A DNA stretch of 64,000 bases from Candidatus Cloacimonas sp. (GCA_023227825.1 JALOCJ010000006.1:62001-126000), one strand, 5' to 3'; positions 54,382 through 63,781 are shown, counted from the stretch's first letter. Numbers and translations are program-made. Notes: a model not told the origin generated them from the sequence alone.

Positions 54382-55360
54382 TTTACTGCCCAAACATATT
54401 AAGCATATTACAGTTCCTCCTGTAAAATGTCAGGGGATTAAAACCAAACTTGTCAATTTTATCGCTTCCAGCATATCCTGGGAAGGGAAAGGGAAATGGA
54501 TTGAGCCCTTTCTCGGTTCAGGTGTAACAGCATTCAATATTTTAGCCCCCAAGGCATTGCTTGCAGATACGAATCCTCATATAATAAACCTGTATCGCCA
54601 AATACAAAAGCGAGAAATAGACAGAAATACAGTTAAAGAATTTTTGGAATTTCATGGAGCTAAATTAGAAAAAGGGGATGGAGATTACTATTATGAAATT
54701 CGGGAACAATTTAATCGGACAAAAGACCCGTTGCTGTTTTTGTTTCTAAATCGCGCTTCTTTTAATGGTTTGATGAGATTTAATGCCAATGGTAATTTTA
54801 ATGTTCCCTATAACCATAAACCAAACAGATTTTCCAAAGCATATATTTCTAAAATATGTAACCAGGTCTCAACACTACAAAATATTTTAATGTGCGTGGA
54901 CTGGGAATTTATAACAGCACCCTGGGAACATACAATTGCCCAAGCTAACGCTAATGACTTTGTATATCTTGATCCACCTTACATTGGAAGAAGTTCTGAT
55001 TATTATAATAGTTGGAGTTATGAAGATGCGTTAAAATTGTCCACTCAAATTCATTCACTTCCTTGTGGCTATGCAATGTCTATGTGGTTAAAAAATAAGT
55101 TTAGGACTAACGAGTATATAGATAATTTCCGGACAAAAGACGAAATTCTTACTTTTAACCATTTCTATCATATAGGGGCTTCCGAAACCTTGCGTAATTC
55201 AATAGTGGAAGCGTTAATTATTAAACCGGGATATAGTAATAAGCAAAACTTCGGTAATGTGAAATTATATCTGCAGGAAGAAATTGCGCTGGATAATATG
55301 TGGGATAAAAAGTCACAAAATGATTTATACTCTCACAGATTACACAGATTTCATAGATAA
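54371..55360 (+). CDS. EcoRV-type adenine-N6 DNA methyltransferase (D12/Dam class)
   Basis: 329 aa from ATG 54371, inside the end of the endonuclease gene; the frame opening at 54305 is too early. The start KHITVPPVKCQGIKTKLVNF, SAM site WIEPFLGSGVTAFNIL, LLADTNPHIINLYRQI, FLFLNRASFNGLMRFN and catalytic motif IV DPPYIGR are typical of M.EcoRV and Dam-like alpha-class enzymes. It should protect the endonuclease target by methylating adenine. The last eleven residues (LYSHRLHRFHR) are encoded by the 9-bp-period repeat that follows, so the natural C-terminus was probably replaced or extended. Confidence 0.93.
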   Translation: MGNSLLPKHIKHITVPPVKCQGIKTKLVNFIASSISWEGKGKWIEPFLGSGVTAFNILAPKALLADTNPHIINLYRQIQKREIDRNTVKEFLEFHGAKLEKGDGDYYYEIREQFNRTKDPLLFLFLNRASFNGLMRFNANGNFNVPYNHKPNRFSKAYISKICNQVSTLQNILMCVDWEFITAPWEHTIAQANANDFVYLDPPYIGRSSDYYNSWSYEDALKLSTQIHSLPCGYAMSMWLKNKFRTNEYIDNFRTKDEILTFNHFYHIGASETLRNSIVEALIIKPGYSNKQNFGNVKLYLQEEIALDNMWDKKSQNDLYSHRLHRFHR

Positions 55361-55405
55361 AAAAGCTCTCACAGATAACACAGATTACGCTGATAAAAGA
55401 GCTCT
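55331..55405. repeat. 9-bp-period repeats overlapping the methylase end
   Basis: ACTCTCACAGATTACACAG and variants, continuing after the methylase stop as AGCTCTCACAGATAACACAG and AGCTCTCATAGAT. The coding frame enters the repeat at 55325-55360. Confidence 0.8.
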
Positions 55406-55439
55406 CATAGATAATATAGTTTTCATAGCGAAAATGGAT

Positions 55440-55890
55440 ATTGCAATAATTTAGATAGCAATTTGCGCATCTTTATCTTATTTTTATGCTGTGCATTATT
55501 TCCTGCCAAGTGGAATCTTTTATGCTGCATTAACACTTCTTTAACGACTCCTTAACAAAGTTAAGGTATTGTTAAAGAGTCGTTAAAGAGGCGTTAAAGA
55601 AATGAGCAGGAAACAAGTAGTTAAACTAAATCCACAAGGTAATTTTATAAATCAAGATAATGACCAGAGCATAGCTTGTGTCTTGTAATTTCATTTAATA
55701 TAATGTTGTTAATTTCATAAGTTTACGAACTACGGGACCATCAGTGAAAGGATCTATTGCCAGCTAAATATGTTCTAATCTTAGTATCAAGACCTTTCTT
55801 TGGTATTTTTATATTATTCCTCTCTATTTTTTTTCCCACAGGACAATATAATTGTTATTTTTGGCTTATCAATAAAACTGTTGTATTAGA
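55440..55890 (+). repeat. Dispersed noncoding element with 11-bp-iteron hairpin, copy 3
   Basis: Homologous to 31209-31556, with about 100 bp of extra sequence in its right half (55700-55830). Hairpin 55532-55556 with 55560-55584: core CCTTAAC, AAA, GTTAAGG, about 19 of 25 pairs matching, followed by GTTAAAGAGTC iterons. TTTTATGCTG occurs on both sides of the ATTATTTCCTGCCAAGT block, as TTTTAGACAG does in copy 2. The right end shares ATATAATTGTTATTTTTGGC and TGTTGTATTA. Confidence 0.75.
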
Positions 55891-55897
55891 AGAAGTG

Positions 55898-56121
55898 GGT
55901 TGACAGGGATGTCAATCTTCCGGGTTTTTGGGTTGACAGGGATGTCAATCTTCCGGGTTTTTGGGTTGACAGGGATGTCAACCTTCCGGGTTTTTGGGTT
56001 GACAGGGATGTCAACCTTCCGGGTTTTTGGGTTGACAGGGATGTCAACCTTCCGGGTTTTTGGGTTGACAGGGACATCAACCTTCCGGGTTTTTGGGTTG
56101 ACGAGGATGTCAACCTTCCGG
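55898..56121. repeat. Seven-copy REP-like hairpin array, 33-bp period
   Basis: Hairpin GGTTGACA, GGGA, TGTCAACC, tag TTCCGG and linker GTTTTTG. Copies start at 55898, 55931, 55964, 55997, 56030, 56063 and 56096. Copies 1-2 carry TCAATC in place of TCAACC; copy 6 has ACATCAACC; copy 7 has GACGAGGATGTC. All are on the same strand. Long open frames on both strands are only repeat by-products. A 9-bp-type tail follows at 56127-56160. Confidence 0.95.
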
Positions 56122-56184
56122 GTTGTTTATCTGTGAAATCAGTGTAATCTGTGAGAGTTCTTATATATATGTGGGTTTCGTTTT

Positions 56185-58653
56185 TCAGTCGTTGATAATA
56201 GCCAGTTTGCCTTTTTTAATATTTCCGGCATCATCGGCTACCACAAAAAAGTAAATCCCGCTACCACATTGTTTACCTGCAGCATTTTTTCCATCCCATT
56301 GAAAACGGCAAAGGGTATTTTCTTCCAATTTAATTACTAAGGCACCCGAACTATCATAAATTCTACATTCTGCTTTTCCCGCAGGCATATTATCCACAGG
56401 CATATTTACAATCTGCAAATAGGGTTGAACAGAAGGTCTAAACGGATTAGGAAATGCTTTCAAATTTTGCAGGGTTGTAGGAATTTTAACCGTTCTACCG
56501 ATTTTTAAGGTATTGAAACCATCCGGAGTTCCGATCACTAAATCCCCGGCAACAGGATCAAAACCCAGACAAGTTATGTAATTGGAAATAAGGGGATAAT
56601 TGGGATAAAAATAATTAGTAAACCTCTCTGTATAAGGATCATACATAGAAAGTCCGTTTTCCATACTGCCCAGCCAGATACGATTTTGGGCATCCAGAAA
56701 AATACAGGTAGGGGTAGTTCTCACTGAGCCAAAAAGACGTTCTTCATCTACATAATAGAGAAGGTCATTTTCCCATAAGTTAGCGAAAATGTTATACTTA
56801 TATCTTTTTATCATAGTATCATAACGATACCAGTTAACTTCGTTCCACATAAAGACACCTGTGCTGGCTGCAATCCAATGCTGTCTTCCTTCATAAGGTG
56901 TATCAATAGTAATTACTCCATAAACAACACAACTGTTTAAATCCGAAGGAGGAGGAATTATCCAATGCGCTCCTTCCGAAACAGGAAGAGAATTATGATT
57001 CCAGACAGTAAGTCCGCGATCGTCATTAGTTCCAATAAAATATTTATCTCCGCTGTAATAACTATAAAGGAGATGATTAAAAACAGTATTGGGAGGAGAA
57101 AAACGAGCTACAATTTGGAAATTCATATCCAAAACATTTACTTCGCCATCATAACACATCACCATCATTAATGAATCTCCGGCTGGATAAATGCCTCCAA
57201 TTGTGCTGGTAGTTAAACGACTGGAAGGATTATAGGCACCCCAGGATTGTGTTTCATTATTATAATAGCGGATACCATCTCTCGTGATATGCACCCAGAT
57301 ATTATGCTCTTCATCAAAAACACTGAGACCTTTTTGCCAACCGGAAGGGCTGTTTGTGTTATCCCAGGTGGCAAACCATTTTCTGTTCAAAGGATCAACT
57401 GCAATCCCCAAAATATTATCTGTATGAATAGGACTGTTATGAATGTTCAAGGTAGACCAGTTGCCATTGGCTAATTTACTTACTCCCATTGAACCCTTAC
57501 GCACAGGAAAGTTAGAAATATAACCACTGGCAAACCACAAGTTATAGTTATTATCAGTTACAACTTGAGCAATTCTGGGAAAACCAATGCTGACCGGATT
57601 ATAATTACTCCAGGAATCTTCTTCCTTACAATAGATACCTTCTCCCCAGCTGCAAAGATAAATTTTACCGTTCAAGTCCACAATTCTGCTAATTGGACTA
57701 TAGCCAAGACCGTTTTGCTCTTTCAAAAGATGGGTATTGGTATTATTTTCTATCAAAGTTAAAAGCGAATCGGTAGTATTAGTATAACTTAAAATATCTT
57801 CATCCCAATCGGCATAAGAAATCCATAAACGAGATTGGGAATCCAAAAGAACTGAAGAGACATTTTTTCCGGTAAGCATATTTGCACTACTGTAAGTTGT
57901 CCAGGAACCACTGTCCATATCCAAAGGATGCATATAAACCTTATCATATAAACCTATTACAATGTTTTCAGAATTGGCAGAAAGCTTTGGATTTCCACCA
58001 CTTAGAAGAGGACTGCCAGGTCCACTAATGGTTTTCCAGGCAGAATCATTATCCAATTGCTCCAGTGGAATATAGCTGATTCCATCAGTTGTAGCCACAA
58101 AAAGAATTCCTGTTTCCGTTAATAACATATCCACAATATTATCTCCAATAAGTCCTCCGGAAGTATTGGCAACAGTATATTGATGTAACATCAAAGGAAA
58201 AGAAACACCTGGAAGATAGTAGAAAACAGCAAGTCCAGCAGAAGTTGCCACCAGAATTGTGGATTGATGTTCAATAATTCTGGTTACCTTTAATGAAGGT
58301 AATCCTAAATCACTTCCAAGATTCTGAAACCCCGGCTGACTTAATATAGAAATTCCGTTATCTGAAGAGCCCATCCATAAACTACTGGAAAAATCAATAT
58401 AGGAAAGAGTTCTGATGTCATTAGAAACCAATCCGTTGCCTTTATGGTAAATTTCTGTTTCCTCATAGACGCCTAAAGTATTTGAATTATCTAAAGAACT
58501 AAGCTTTAACACTCCACCCCAGGTAGCAACATAAAGATCATTATCTTTGGCAGATAGATCGTAAATATGATTCGTATTGGTATATGTTTTCCAGTTCTGT
58601 GCAGGCAGATACACCCATATCAGTATTGCTGTAAGCAGTAATATTTTTTTCAT
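56185..58653 (-). CDS. Secreted beta-propeller-like protein with FlgD-like sorting tail
   Basis: 822 aa with signal peptide (KKILLLTAILIWVYLPAQ). Repeated blades read like two-component-regulator propellers: ISYIPLEQLDNDSAWKTISG, LLDSQSRLWISYADWDEDIL, VTDNNYNLWFASGYISNF, FLDAQNRIWLGSMENGLSMY (Y/L-D-x-x-x-x-x-W-x-x-x pattern). The tail holds NLKAFPNPFRPSVQPYLQIV, FQWDGKNAAGKQCGSGIYFF and KKGKLAIIND, the FlgD-like domain. The function may be surface binding or environmental sensing; no enzymatic residues stand out. It follows, with a 4-bp overlap, a WecA-like transferase, so it may travel with the glycan genes only by transcription. Confidence 0.85.
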   Translation of the reverse strand: MKKILLLTAILIWVYLPAQNWKTYTNTNHIYDLSAKDNDLYVATWGGVLKLSSLDNSNTLGVYEETEIYHKGNGLVSNDIRTLSYIDFSSSLWMGSSDNGISILSQPGFQNLGSDLGLPSLKVTRIIEHQSTILVATSAGLAVFYYLPGVSFPLMLHQYTVANTSGGLIGDNIVDMLLTETGILFVATTDGISYIPLEQLDNDSAWKTISGPGSPLLSGGNPKLSANSENIVIGLYDKVYMHPLDMDSGSWTTYSSANMLTGKNVSSVLLDSQSRLWISYADWDEDILSYTNTTDSLLTLIENNTNTHLLKEQNGLGYSPISRIVDLNGKIYLCSWGEGIYCKEEDSWSNYNPVSIGFPRIAQVVTDNNYNLWFASGYISNFPVRKGSMGVSKLANGNWSTLNIHNSPIHTDNILGIAVDPLNRKWFATWDNTNSPSGWQKGLSVFDEEHNIWVHITRDGIRYYNNETQSWGAYNPSSRLTTSTIGGIYPAGDSLMMVMCYDGEVNVLDMNFQIVARFSPPNTVFNHLLYSYYSGDKYFIGTNDDRGLTVWNHNSLPVSEGAHWIIPPPSDLNSCVVYGVITIDTPYEGRQHWIAASTGVFMWNEVNWYRYDTMIKRYKYNIFANLWENDLLYYVDEERLFGSVRTTPTCIFLDAQNRIWLGSMENGLSMYDPYTERFTNYFYPNYPLISNYITCLGFDPVAGDLVIGTPDGFNTLKIGRTVKIPTTLQNLKAFPNPFRPSVQPYLQIVNMPVDNMPAGKAECRIYDSSGALVIKLEENTLCRFQWDGKNAAGKQCGSGIYFFVVADDAGNIKKGKLAIIND

Positions 58654-59696
58654 TTTTTTCGCTCCTGTCGCATAATTAAATAGGCAATCACAACCATCAG
58701 CGCGAAAAGCCCTAAAAGCAAAGAAAAAACAATCTTTTTGGAAGAAAAGGAAAAGCCGATGGCAATAAGTCCAAAAAGCAAGGTTACTAAATATATTATA
58801 ATCGCAATTGCTCTTTGAGAAAAACCAAAATCCAACATCGTATGATGAATATGCTCTTTATCGGAATGAAACATATCTCCGTAATGCAAACGCCTGAAAA
58901 CAGCCAGCACAAAATCAATTAAGGGAACAGCCATCACCGTTAACGGAACCATCAAAGTTATAGAAGTTATTCCCTTAAATTGGGAAGTTCCAGCTGTGGA
59001 AATTGCCGCTATATTCAGCCCGATAAATAAAGAACCTGTTTCTCCCATAAAAATTTTTGCCGGATAGAAATTATAACGCAGGAAAGCTAAATTTCCCGCC
59101 AGCAAAAAAGAGGAAATAGCAATTACCAGCTGATTCTGTTCTTTGATGCCAATTACAATTAAAACGGCACTAACAATAATCGTTATTCCACAAGCTAAAC
59201 CATCTATACCGTCAATAAAATTGATAGCATTGATTACTATCAAATACCATAAAACAGTAACCGGAAAGGATAACCACCCTAAAATAAAGTGTTCCCCGAA
59301 AGGATTGGTCAGATACAAAACACGATAGCCAAACAAATACATAATAATGCCTAAAGTAATCTGCCACAAAAGTTTATAAGGAGGAGGACTTTCAAAACGA
59401 TCATCCCAAACTCCAAAACATAATGCCAGAACTCCTACTCCCGAAAGCTCTAAAAGCATATTACCCGGTTCTGAATTTCCGCTGATCAAGCCAAAAGTTG
59501 CCTGGGCTAAAATAATAGGCAAGGCAAAACACAAACCACCTGCTTCGGGAATAGGTATTTTATGAATTTTACGCTCATTCGGATGAGCAATGAGCTTTAA
59601 TTTTGTGGAAATTTTAAGATTAAGCGGTAATAACAAATGCGTGCACAGATGAATTATAACCGCTTCAATTATAATCAGTAAGTATATGTTTATCAT
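58650..59696 (-). CDS. WecA/TagO-like undecaprenyl-phosphate sugar-1-phosphate transferase
   Basis: 348 aa with about ten membrane helices. Motifs of the MraY/WecA family: HPNERKIHKIPIPEAGGLCF, NAINFIDGIDGLACGITI (catalytic Asp), FMGETGSLFIGLNIA and the C-terminal KEHIHHTMLDFG (HIHH, typical of WecA rather than MraY). It starts a surface or O-antigen-like polysaccharide by placing a HexNAc-1-phosphate on lipid carrier. It is downstream of the GT4 gene (12-bp gap), which fits sugar chain extension. Confidence 0.92.
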   Translation of the reverse strand: MINIYLLIIIEAVIIHLCTHLLLPLNLKISTKLKLIAHPNERKIHKIPIPEAGGLCFALPIILAQATFGLISGNSEPGNMLLELSGVGVLALCFGVWDDRFESPPPYKLLWQITLGIIMYLFGYRVLYLTNPFGEHFILGWLSFPVTVLWYLIVINAINFIDGIDGLACGITIIVSAVLIVIGIKEQNQLVIAISSFLLAGNLAFLRYNFYPAKIFMGETGSLFIGLNIAAISTAGTSQFKGITSITLMVPLTVMAVPLIDFVLAVFRRLHYGDMFHSDKEHIHHTMLDFGFSQRAIAIIIYLVTLLFGLIAIGFSFSSKKIVFSLLLGLFALMVVIAYLIMRQERKK

Positions 59697-59708
59697 CGTT
59701 GTTCTCTA

Positions 59709-60824
59709 TTATTTAGCTGAAAGATAAAGTTCTCTGTAAGCATTAACCATTTTCTCATAAGAACAAATTGCGGCGATCTTTTTTGCTGCTTCTTTGCCTT
59801 TCCGATAAGCTGTATCAAAATCCCGCGCTATTTCTATAAAGGTCTTTGTCAGCTCTGCATTATTATCTAAAGGAACAATATAACCTGTTTGGCTATCCAC
59901 CAATTCCAAAAGAGAAGGCAGGTCGGAAACAATTATCGGCAACCCTGAATGCATTGCTTCAATGATGCTGAATGGCATTGCTTCCCAACGCGAATAGAGA
60001 ACAAAAACATTGAAGACCTTCAACCAGGGCAAAACATTTTTATCCCAACCCGGAAGCAATATCCGCTCGTCCAAACCGTAACTGTGAATAATTGCTTTAC
60101 ATAATTCATAATATTCACCCTCACCCAAATAGATGAATTTTAATTTTTGCTCCTGTAAACAGGCATTACAAGAAGCAGTTATTAAATTGATTACATTTTT
60201 TTGAGGACAAAACCGCAAAGTGGAACCAATAATAATTTCCTTTTCCGGTTTTTTTCGGTTTTGGGCAATTTCCTGCAAGGCAGTAGCTAATGTTGGAGGA
60301 AGTGCATTGTAAATAGTAATTGCTTTTTCCGGTTTGATTAAACCCATCTTTAGGGACTTCAACCGATCAGAATTATTCACAAAAACATTGTAATCACCCA
60401 ATCGGTTGCCTATCTTTTCCAAAGTGGTAAAAAACTTGTAGGTTATCGGCTTTTGCTGTTCCAGAAAAGGAAAAGTATGCGTTGTATGAATAATTAACGG
60501 AGCTTTACCTAAACGAGCAGCTAAACGACCTAAAAATCCTGGCTTGGAAGCATTGGTATGCACAATATCAAAACGGTGCTTTTTAATTATATATAGTAAG
60601 TGGAAAAAAGTAAAGATGTCCCCAAAGCATATCTGATGACGAAAAGTAGGCAAAGGTAAATATTGATAACCCCTGGCTTTAATTTCGTCTACAAATTCAC
60701 CACCCGGCTTGCAGGCAACCTGGACATCAAATTCATTTCTATCCAAGCCATCCAATAAATGCAAAGAAAATCTCTGCACCCCGGAAAGTATTGGCAGTAA
60801 CTGTATATGTAATACCTTTTTCAT
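59709..60824 (-). CDS. GT4-family glycosyltransferase
   Basis: 371 aa, GT-B fold. The N-terminal donor/acceptor half starts KKVLHIQLLPILSGVQRFSL, VHTNASKPGFLGRLAARLGK is typical, and the C-terminal half has the E-x7-E-type site SRWEAMPFSIIEAMHSGLPI and GSTLRFCPQKN. It is a cytoplasmic, retaining, nucleotide-sugar-dependent enzyme. The sugar is unknown. It lies upstream of the WecA-like gene and downstream of a 9-bp-repeat block. Confidence 0.92.
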   Translation of the reverse strand: MKKVLHIQLLPILSGVQRFSLHLLDGLDRNEFDVQVACKPGGEFVDEIKARGYQYLPLPTFRHQICFGDIFTFFHLLYIIKKHRFDIVHTNASKPGFLGRLAARLGKAPLIIHTTHTFPFLEQQKPITYKFFTTLEKIGNRLGDYNVFVNNSDRLKSLKMGLIKPEKAITIYNALPPTLATALQEIAQNRKKPEKEIIIGSTLRFCPQKNVINLITASCNACLQEQKLKFIYLGEGEYYELCKAIIHSYGLDERILLPGWDKNVLPWLKVFNVFVLYSRWEAMPFSIIEAMHSGLPIIVSDLPSLLELVDSQTGYIVPLDNNAELTKTFIEIARDFDTAYRKGKEAAKKIAAICSYEKMVNAYRELYLSAK

Positions 60825-60837
60825 CTCTATCCTTTTT

Positions 60838-61050
60838 TTATCTGTGTAATCTGTGTTATCTGTGAGAGTTCTTTATCTTTCTTATCTGCGTCATCTGCGT
60901 AATCTGCGTGCACCTTTTTTATCCCGAAAATCCCTTTCATCCTGTTCATCCCATACCTATTATAATTTTTTATCTGTGTAATCTGTGTAATCTGTGAGAG
61001 CCCTTTATCTTTTTTATCTGCGTCATCTGCGTCATCTGCGTGAGTTTTTT
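60838..61050. repeat. 9-bp-period repeats between polysaccharide genes
   Basis: Tandem TCTGTGTAA / TCTGCGTCA nonamers in two blocks (60838-60915 and 60968-61045) around CATCCTGTTCATCCC. An open frame of 75 codons here only reads the repeats (ADDADDAD, QITQITQI). Confidence 0.9.
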
Positions 61051-62715
61051 TCATTTCCCTTCCACCACGATCACCGCTATAGAATCCGCTTTGACATTCG
61101 TAAATTGTATTTGGTTTCCCATCACTTTTGCCGGCATTTCAGCTACTTCTTTAATTTTCGGATTTCCATGCAAGCATAGCGTAAAACTATCCAAATCGTC
61201 CGGAAACATCAGACAAATCTGATCTTCACTTTCATTAATTGTCACCCGGTTTCTTTTTTCCCACCAGTCAACTAATTCACCTGCCGTAGCCAGATAGGTC
61301 TTTCCACTTTTGATCAGTGCCAAAAGATAAGGATAAAGTTTATTCATATAGCTGATATTACTGAAACTGGCAATCGTGAAATCCATACTGAAGATACTAT
61401 GAGTGCGCACCGCATTTTGGAAGAACTTTTTCAGTTGGTGTTTAGCATCTTCCAGTTGCAGATAGTTATGTTTATTAATCTTCAAATATTCATCACGATA
61501 AATTGTAGGCAATTCCCAATAATCCATTTTAGTTCCGTTTACCCAGGGTTGCCAGGGTAAACTCATTCCGTTTTTGTATCCGGGAAGTGATTGAAACGCT
61601 GTGCTCTGGCTAAAAACAGGAGAAATTTTGTTTTGCAATTCCCGAATTGTGTTATTGATTTTATAACCCAGTTGCCGAATTCCCAGTTTTTCTTTTCCCA
61701 GCAGATGCAGAAGAATTTGTTTACGGGTTAAATAATCATCCTGGTTAAGCTTATCAGCAGTTGCCAAAAGACCTATATCATTTCCGTTATGCAAAATTTT
61801 CTGAATTTCTTCCTGCAGATCAGGGTCTTCCAAAGCATAATCAATTTCTTCATTTGCCTCAGTAGCCAGATAATAAGTGCTGCGGCAATTGGAATCCTTT
61901 TCCTGATTCAGAAATTCATCAAAGTTCCAGTTAAGTTCATAATTGGTAAATAAATACTGGAGTTTGCCCTTTAAAGTATGTGCCAATTGTTTCCAGCGGA
62001 AAGTAAAAAACATTGCCAAATCATCAGGAAGGGAAAGGATGATAGAAGAAACATCCCATTTTTGCAAATCGTCAATACTATGTGAAAGAAGAACAGCTGC
62101 CTGCTGAGCGGAGGGCCATAATAACTTTTGGGCAATGCAATTATTTTTGGCTCGGCAGTGTTCTTTGATCAGCGAATCCATCAACCACAGCAAATTATCC
62201 GCAATTGGCGTTTCCCTATAGTTATAAAAAGCGCTGGCACTATCAGGATAAAACCCCTTTTCCATAGAGCCGGCATCACTGCTTTCTTCCAGATTGCTTA
62301 AATGCAAAAAGAGGTTTCCGACTAAATCAAAATTGATTTTTCCCCCACTGATGTCACTTTCCGTATAATTCTCCGCAGGGTATTCAAATTTGCGGGCTGA
62401 AACAATAGGCGTTATATGCAGTAACTTTATTTCCCGCATACATCTACGCAAACGGTCTGCACTGTATGCTTTGTTGTCAAAAAAATCCGGATCACAGGGA
62501 ATGAAAAATGTGATATAATGCTTAGCCAGACCTTTTAACTCTTCAGGAGTTGGCTCTGTGTAACCATATATCAGCAAAATATCGTTTGCTTTCAGCTCTT
62601 CCAGCTCCTCCAGAAAACGAAAGTTATAACCCAGGGTCTGGAACATAAAGCCAAACACATATTTTATTTCCCTTGTCCACCGACTTACTTTCCTGTCTAT
62701 TACTATAGATATCAT
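61051..62715 (-). CDS. Degenerate polysaccharide-deacetylase-like protein, large
   Basis: 554 aa. I recognise only a resemblance. The segment order LLSHSIDDLQKWDVSSI, STYYLATEANEEIDYALEDP, HNGNDIGLLATAD and GYKNGMSLPWQPWVN follows the order of the NodB-like deacetylase family (first Asp block, STFFF-strand, GHEIGLH strand, GFRAG loop). The metal-binding His residues of the second motif are absent (GNDIGLL in place of GHEIGLH-like). The N-terminal ~200 residues look like a separate domain (SIVIDRKVSRWTREIKYVFG) found with such proteins. It is the first gene before the repeats and GT4/WecA genes, so a role in surface polysaccharide is plausible, perhaps as a non-catalytic binding protein. Confidence 0.55.
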   Translation of the reverse strand: MISIVIDRKVSRWTREIKYVFGFMFQTLGYNFRFLEELEELKANDILLIYGYTEPTPEELKGLAKHYITFFIPCDPDFFDNKAYSADRLRRCMREIKLLHITPIVSARKFEYPAENYTESDISGGKINFDLVGNLFLHLSNLEESSDAGSMEKGFYPDSASAFYNYRETPIADNLLWLMDSLIKEHCRAKNNCIAQKLLWPSAQQAAVLLSHSIDDLQKWDVSSIILSLPDDLAMFFTFRWKQLAHTLKGKLQYLFTNYELNWNFDEFLNQEKDSNCRSTYYLATEANEEIDYALEDPDLQEEIQKILHNGNDIGLLATADKLNQDDYLTRKQILLHLLGKEKLGIRQLGYKINNTIRELQNKISPVFSQSTAFQSLPGYKNGMSLPWQPWVNGTKMDYWELPTIYRDEYLKINKHNYLQLEDAKHQLKKFFQNAVRTHSIFSMDFTIASFSNISYMNKLYPYLLALIKSGKTYLATAGELVDWWEKRNRVTINESEDQICLMFPDDLDSFTLCLHGNPKIKEVAEMPAKVMGNQIQFTNVKADSIAVIVVEGK

Positions 62716-63613
62716 CTTCTTTATTTACCAGCTATTACCTTTTTTTACCTTTTTCTCATTAACCTAATCTGCGTCAAGTTAAATCCTTTTTTTGATCCTT
62801 TTATTTATCCTTTTATCAACCTTCCTCTTTGCCCTTATCCTAATAATTCTTTATCTGTGAAATCAGTGTAATCTGTGAGAGGTATTTTTTCTCTCCGCTC
62901 TCCGCCCTCCGCCCTCTGCTAATATAATCCTCCAAATCCTTACATCCTAAAATCCTCGTTTCTAATACAAAATCCCCAAAATCCCTTTCATCCTGTTCAT
63001 CCCCTACCTATTCTTTTTTTTTATCTGCGTAATCAGCGTAATCTGCGTGAGGTATAGATTTTTTTCTACAATACTAACCTCTTATCCTGCTTTATCTTAT
63101 CTTTCTCCCTCCTATCACTGTTCTCTCTAAATCTCATTTCGCCAGCAAAAAATATATTGACAGCTCCAGCCCCAATTTCAATTATGAACTCAATTATGAA
63201 AAATATAAACGAGAGTATTATAAAACTATGGCTAACATACCGATAAAATACAGGACAGCAAAGAACTTTAGACATAATCAATATGACTTCTCAGTTACCC
63301 CATCACAGGGTAATTTAGAAGTCAATTTTTTTATCTGCTCTGCTTTTGGTCCTTCTGCACCTGCTTTTTGTTATTCTGCTCCTACTTGTTGTCATTCCTT
63401 ACTTGAAGCGAAATCTATTCCCTTTTAAAATATAATACTCTACCAGCCATATTCTTAACTGCCTTATGCAACCCAGAATGCATAAGCCACGGGGCGAAGC
63501 TGTAGGAAGTACTGGAGTTCAAAGTTCAAAGTTCAAAGTGCAGGAGTTCAAAGTGCGGGAGTTCAAGGTGCATAAGTGCAGGAGTTCAAAGTTCAAAGTG
63601 CAGGAGTTAGATA
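62716..63613. other. 900-bp repeat-rich gene-free region
   Basis: Holds 9-bp repeats (62848-62882, 63015-63055), a heptamer tract (62890-62920, TCTCCGC words), CATCCTGTTCATCCC (62991-63005) and the heptamer block at 63510-63610. A frame of 66 codons from ATG 63228 has TTGACA upstream but is low in complexity after residue 35, so I do not call it a gene. Confidence 0.55.
63510..63610. repeat. 7-bp-period tract (GTTCAAA words)
   Basis: Tandem GTTCAAA/GTGCAGGA units: AGTTCAAAGTTCAAAGTTC at 63518-63536 and again near 63576-63592, mixed with AGTGCAGGAGTTCAAAG. The last AGGAG acts as ribosome site for the next gene. Confidence 0.8.
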
Positions 63614-63781
63614 GTGAAGATTGAAAGTTTTACAGATATTGAAACATGGAAGCAAGCCCGAATTTTCGTAGCTGATGTTTATCATATTTTTTCAGAAGGT
63701 AATTCGCAAAAGGATTTCGGTTTTAGAGATCAAATTCAAAGAGCATCTGTTTCTATTATGTCCAATATAGCGGAGGGCTGA
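63614..63781 (+). pseudogene. Truncated four-helix-bundle (S23/IVP family) protein gene
   Basis: GTG 63614 with AGGAG seven bases upstream. 55 codons: VKIESFTDIETWKQARIFVA, then KDFGFRDQIQRASVSIMSNI and AEG, then TGA at 63779-63781. This is the first two helices of the four-helix-bundle family (23S rRNA intervening-sequence protein), which normally continues for about 60 more residues after NIAEG. The coding sequence stops exactly where a heptamer tract begins (63781), so the second half was lost or replaced. The gene may be dead. Confidence 0.75.

Noticed and set aside
55898..56121. CRISPR array
   Set aside because: The 33-bp period has the right look, but the parts between hairpins are the same in each unit, not unique spacers, and no cas gene is near.
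60827..61054. 75-aa protein rich in Asp-Ala and Gln-Ile-Thr
   Set aside because: It is a translation of 9-bp repeats that are noncoding at six other places.
63228..63428. 66-aa gene with a TTGACA-containing upstream region
   Set aside because: The first 35 residues look possible, but the rest is low complexity (CTGCTCCTGC-like words) and no family is recognised.
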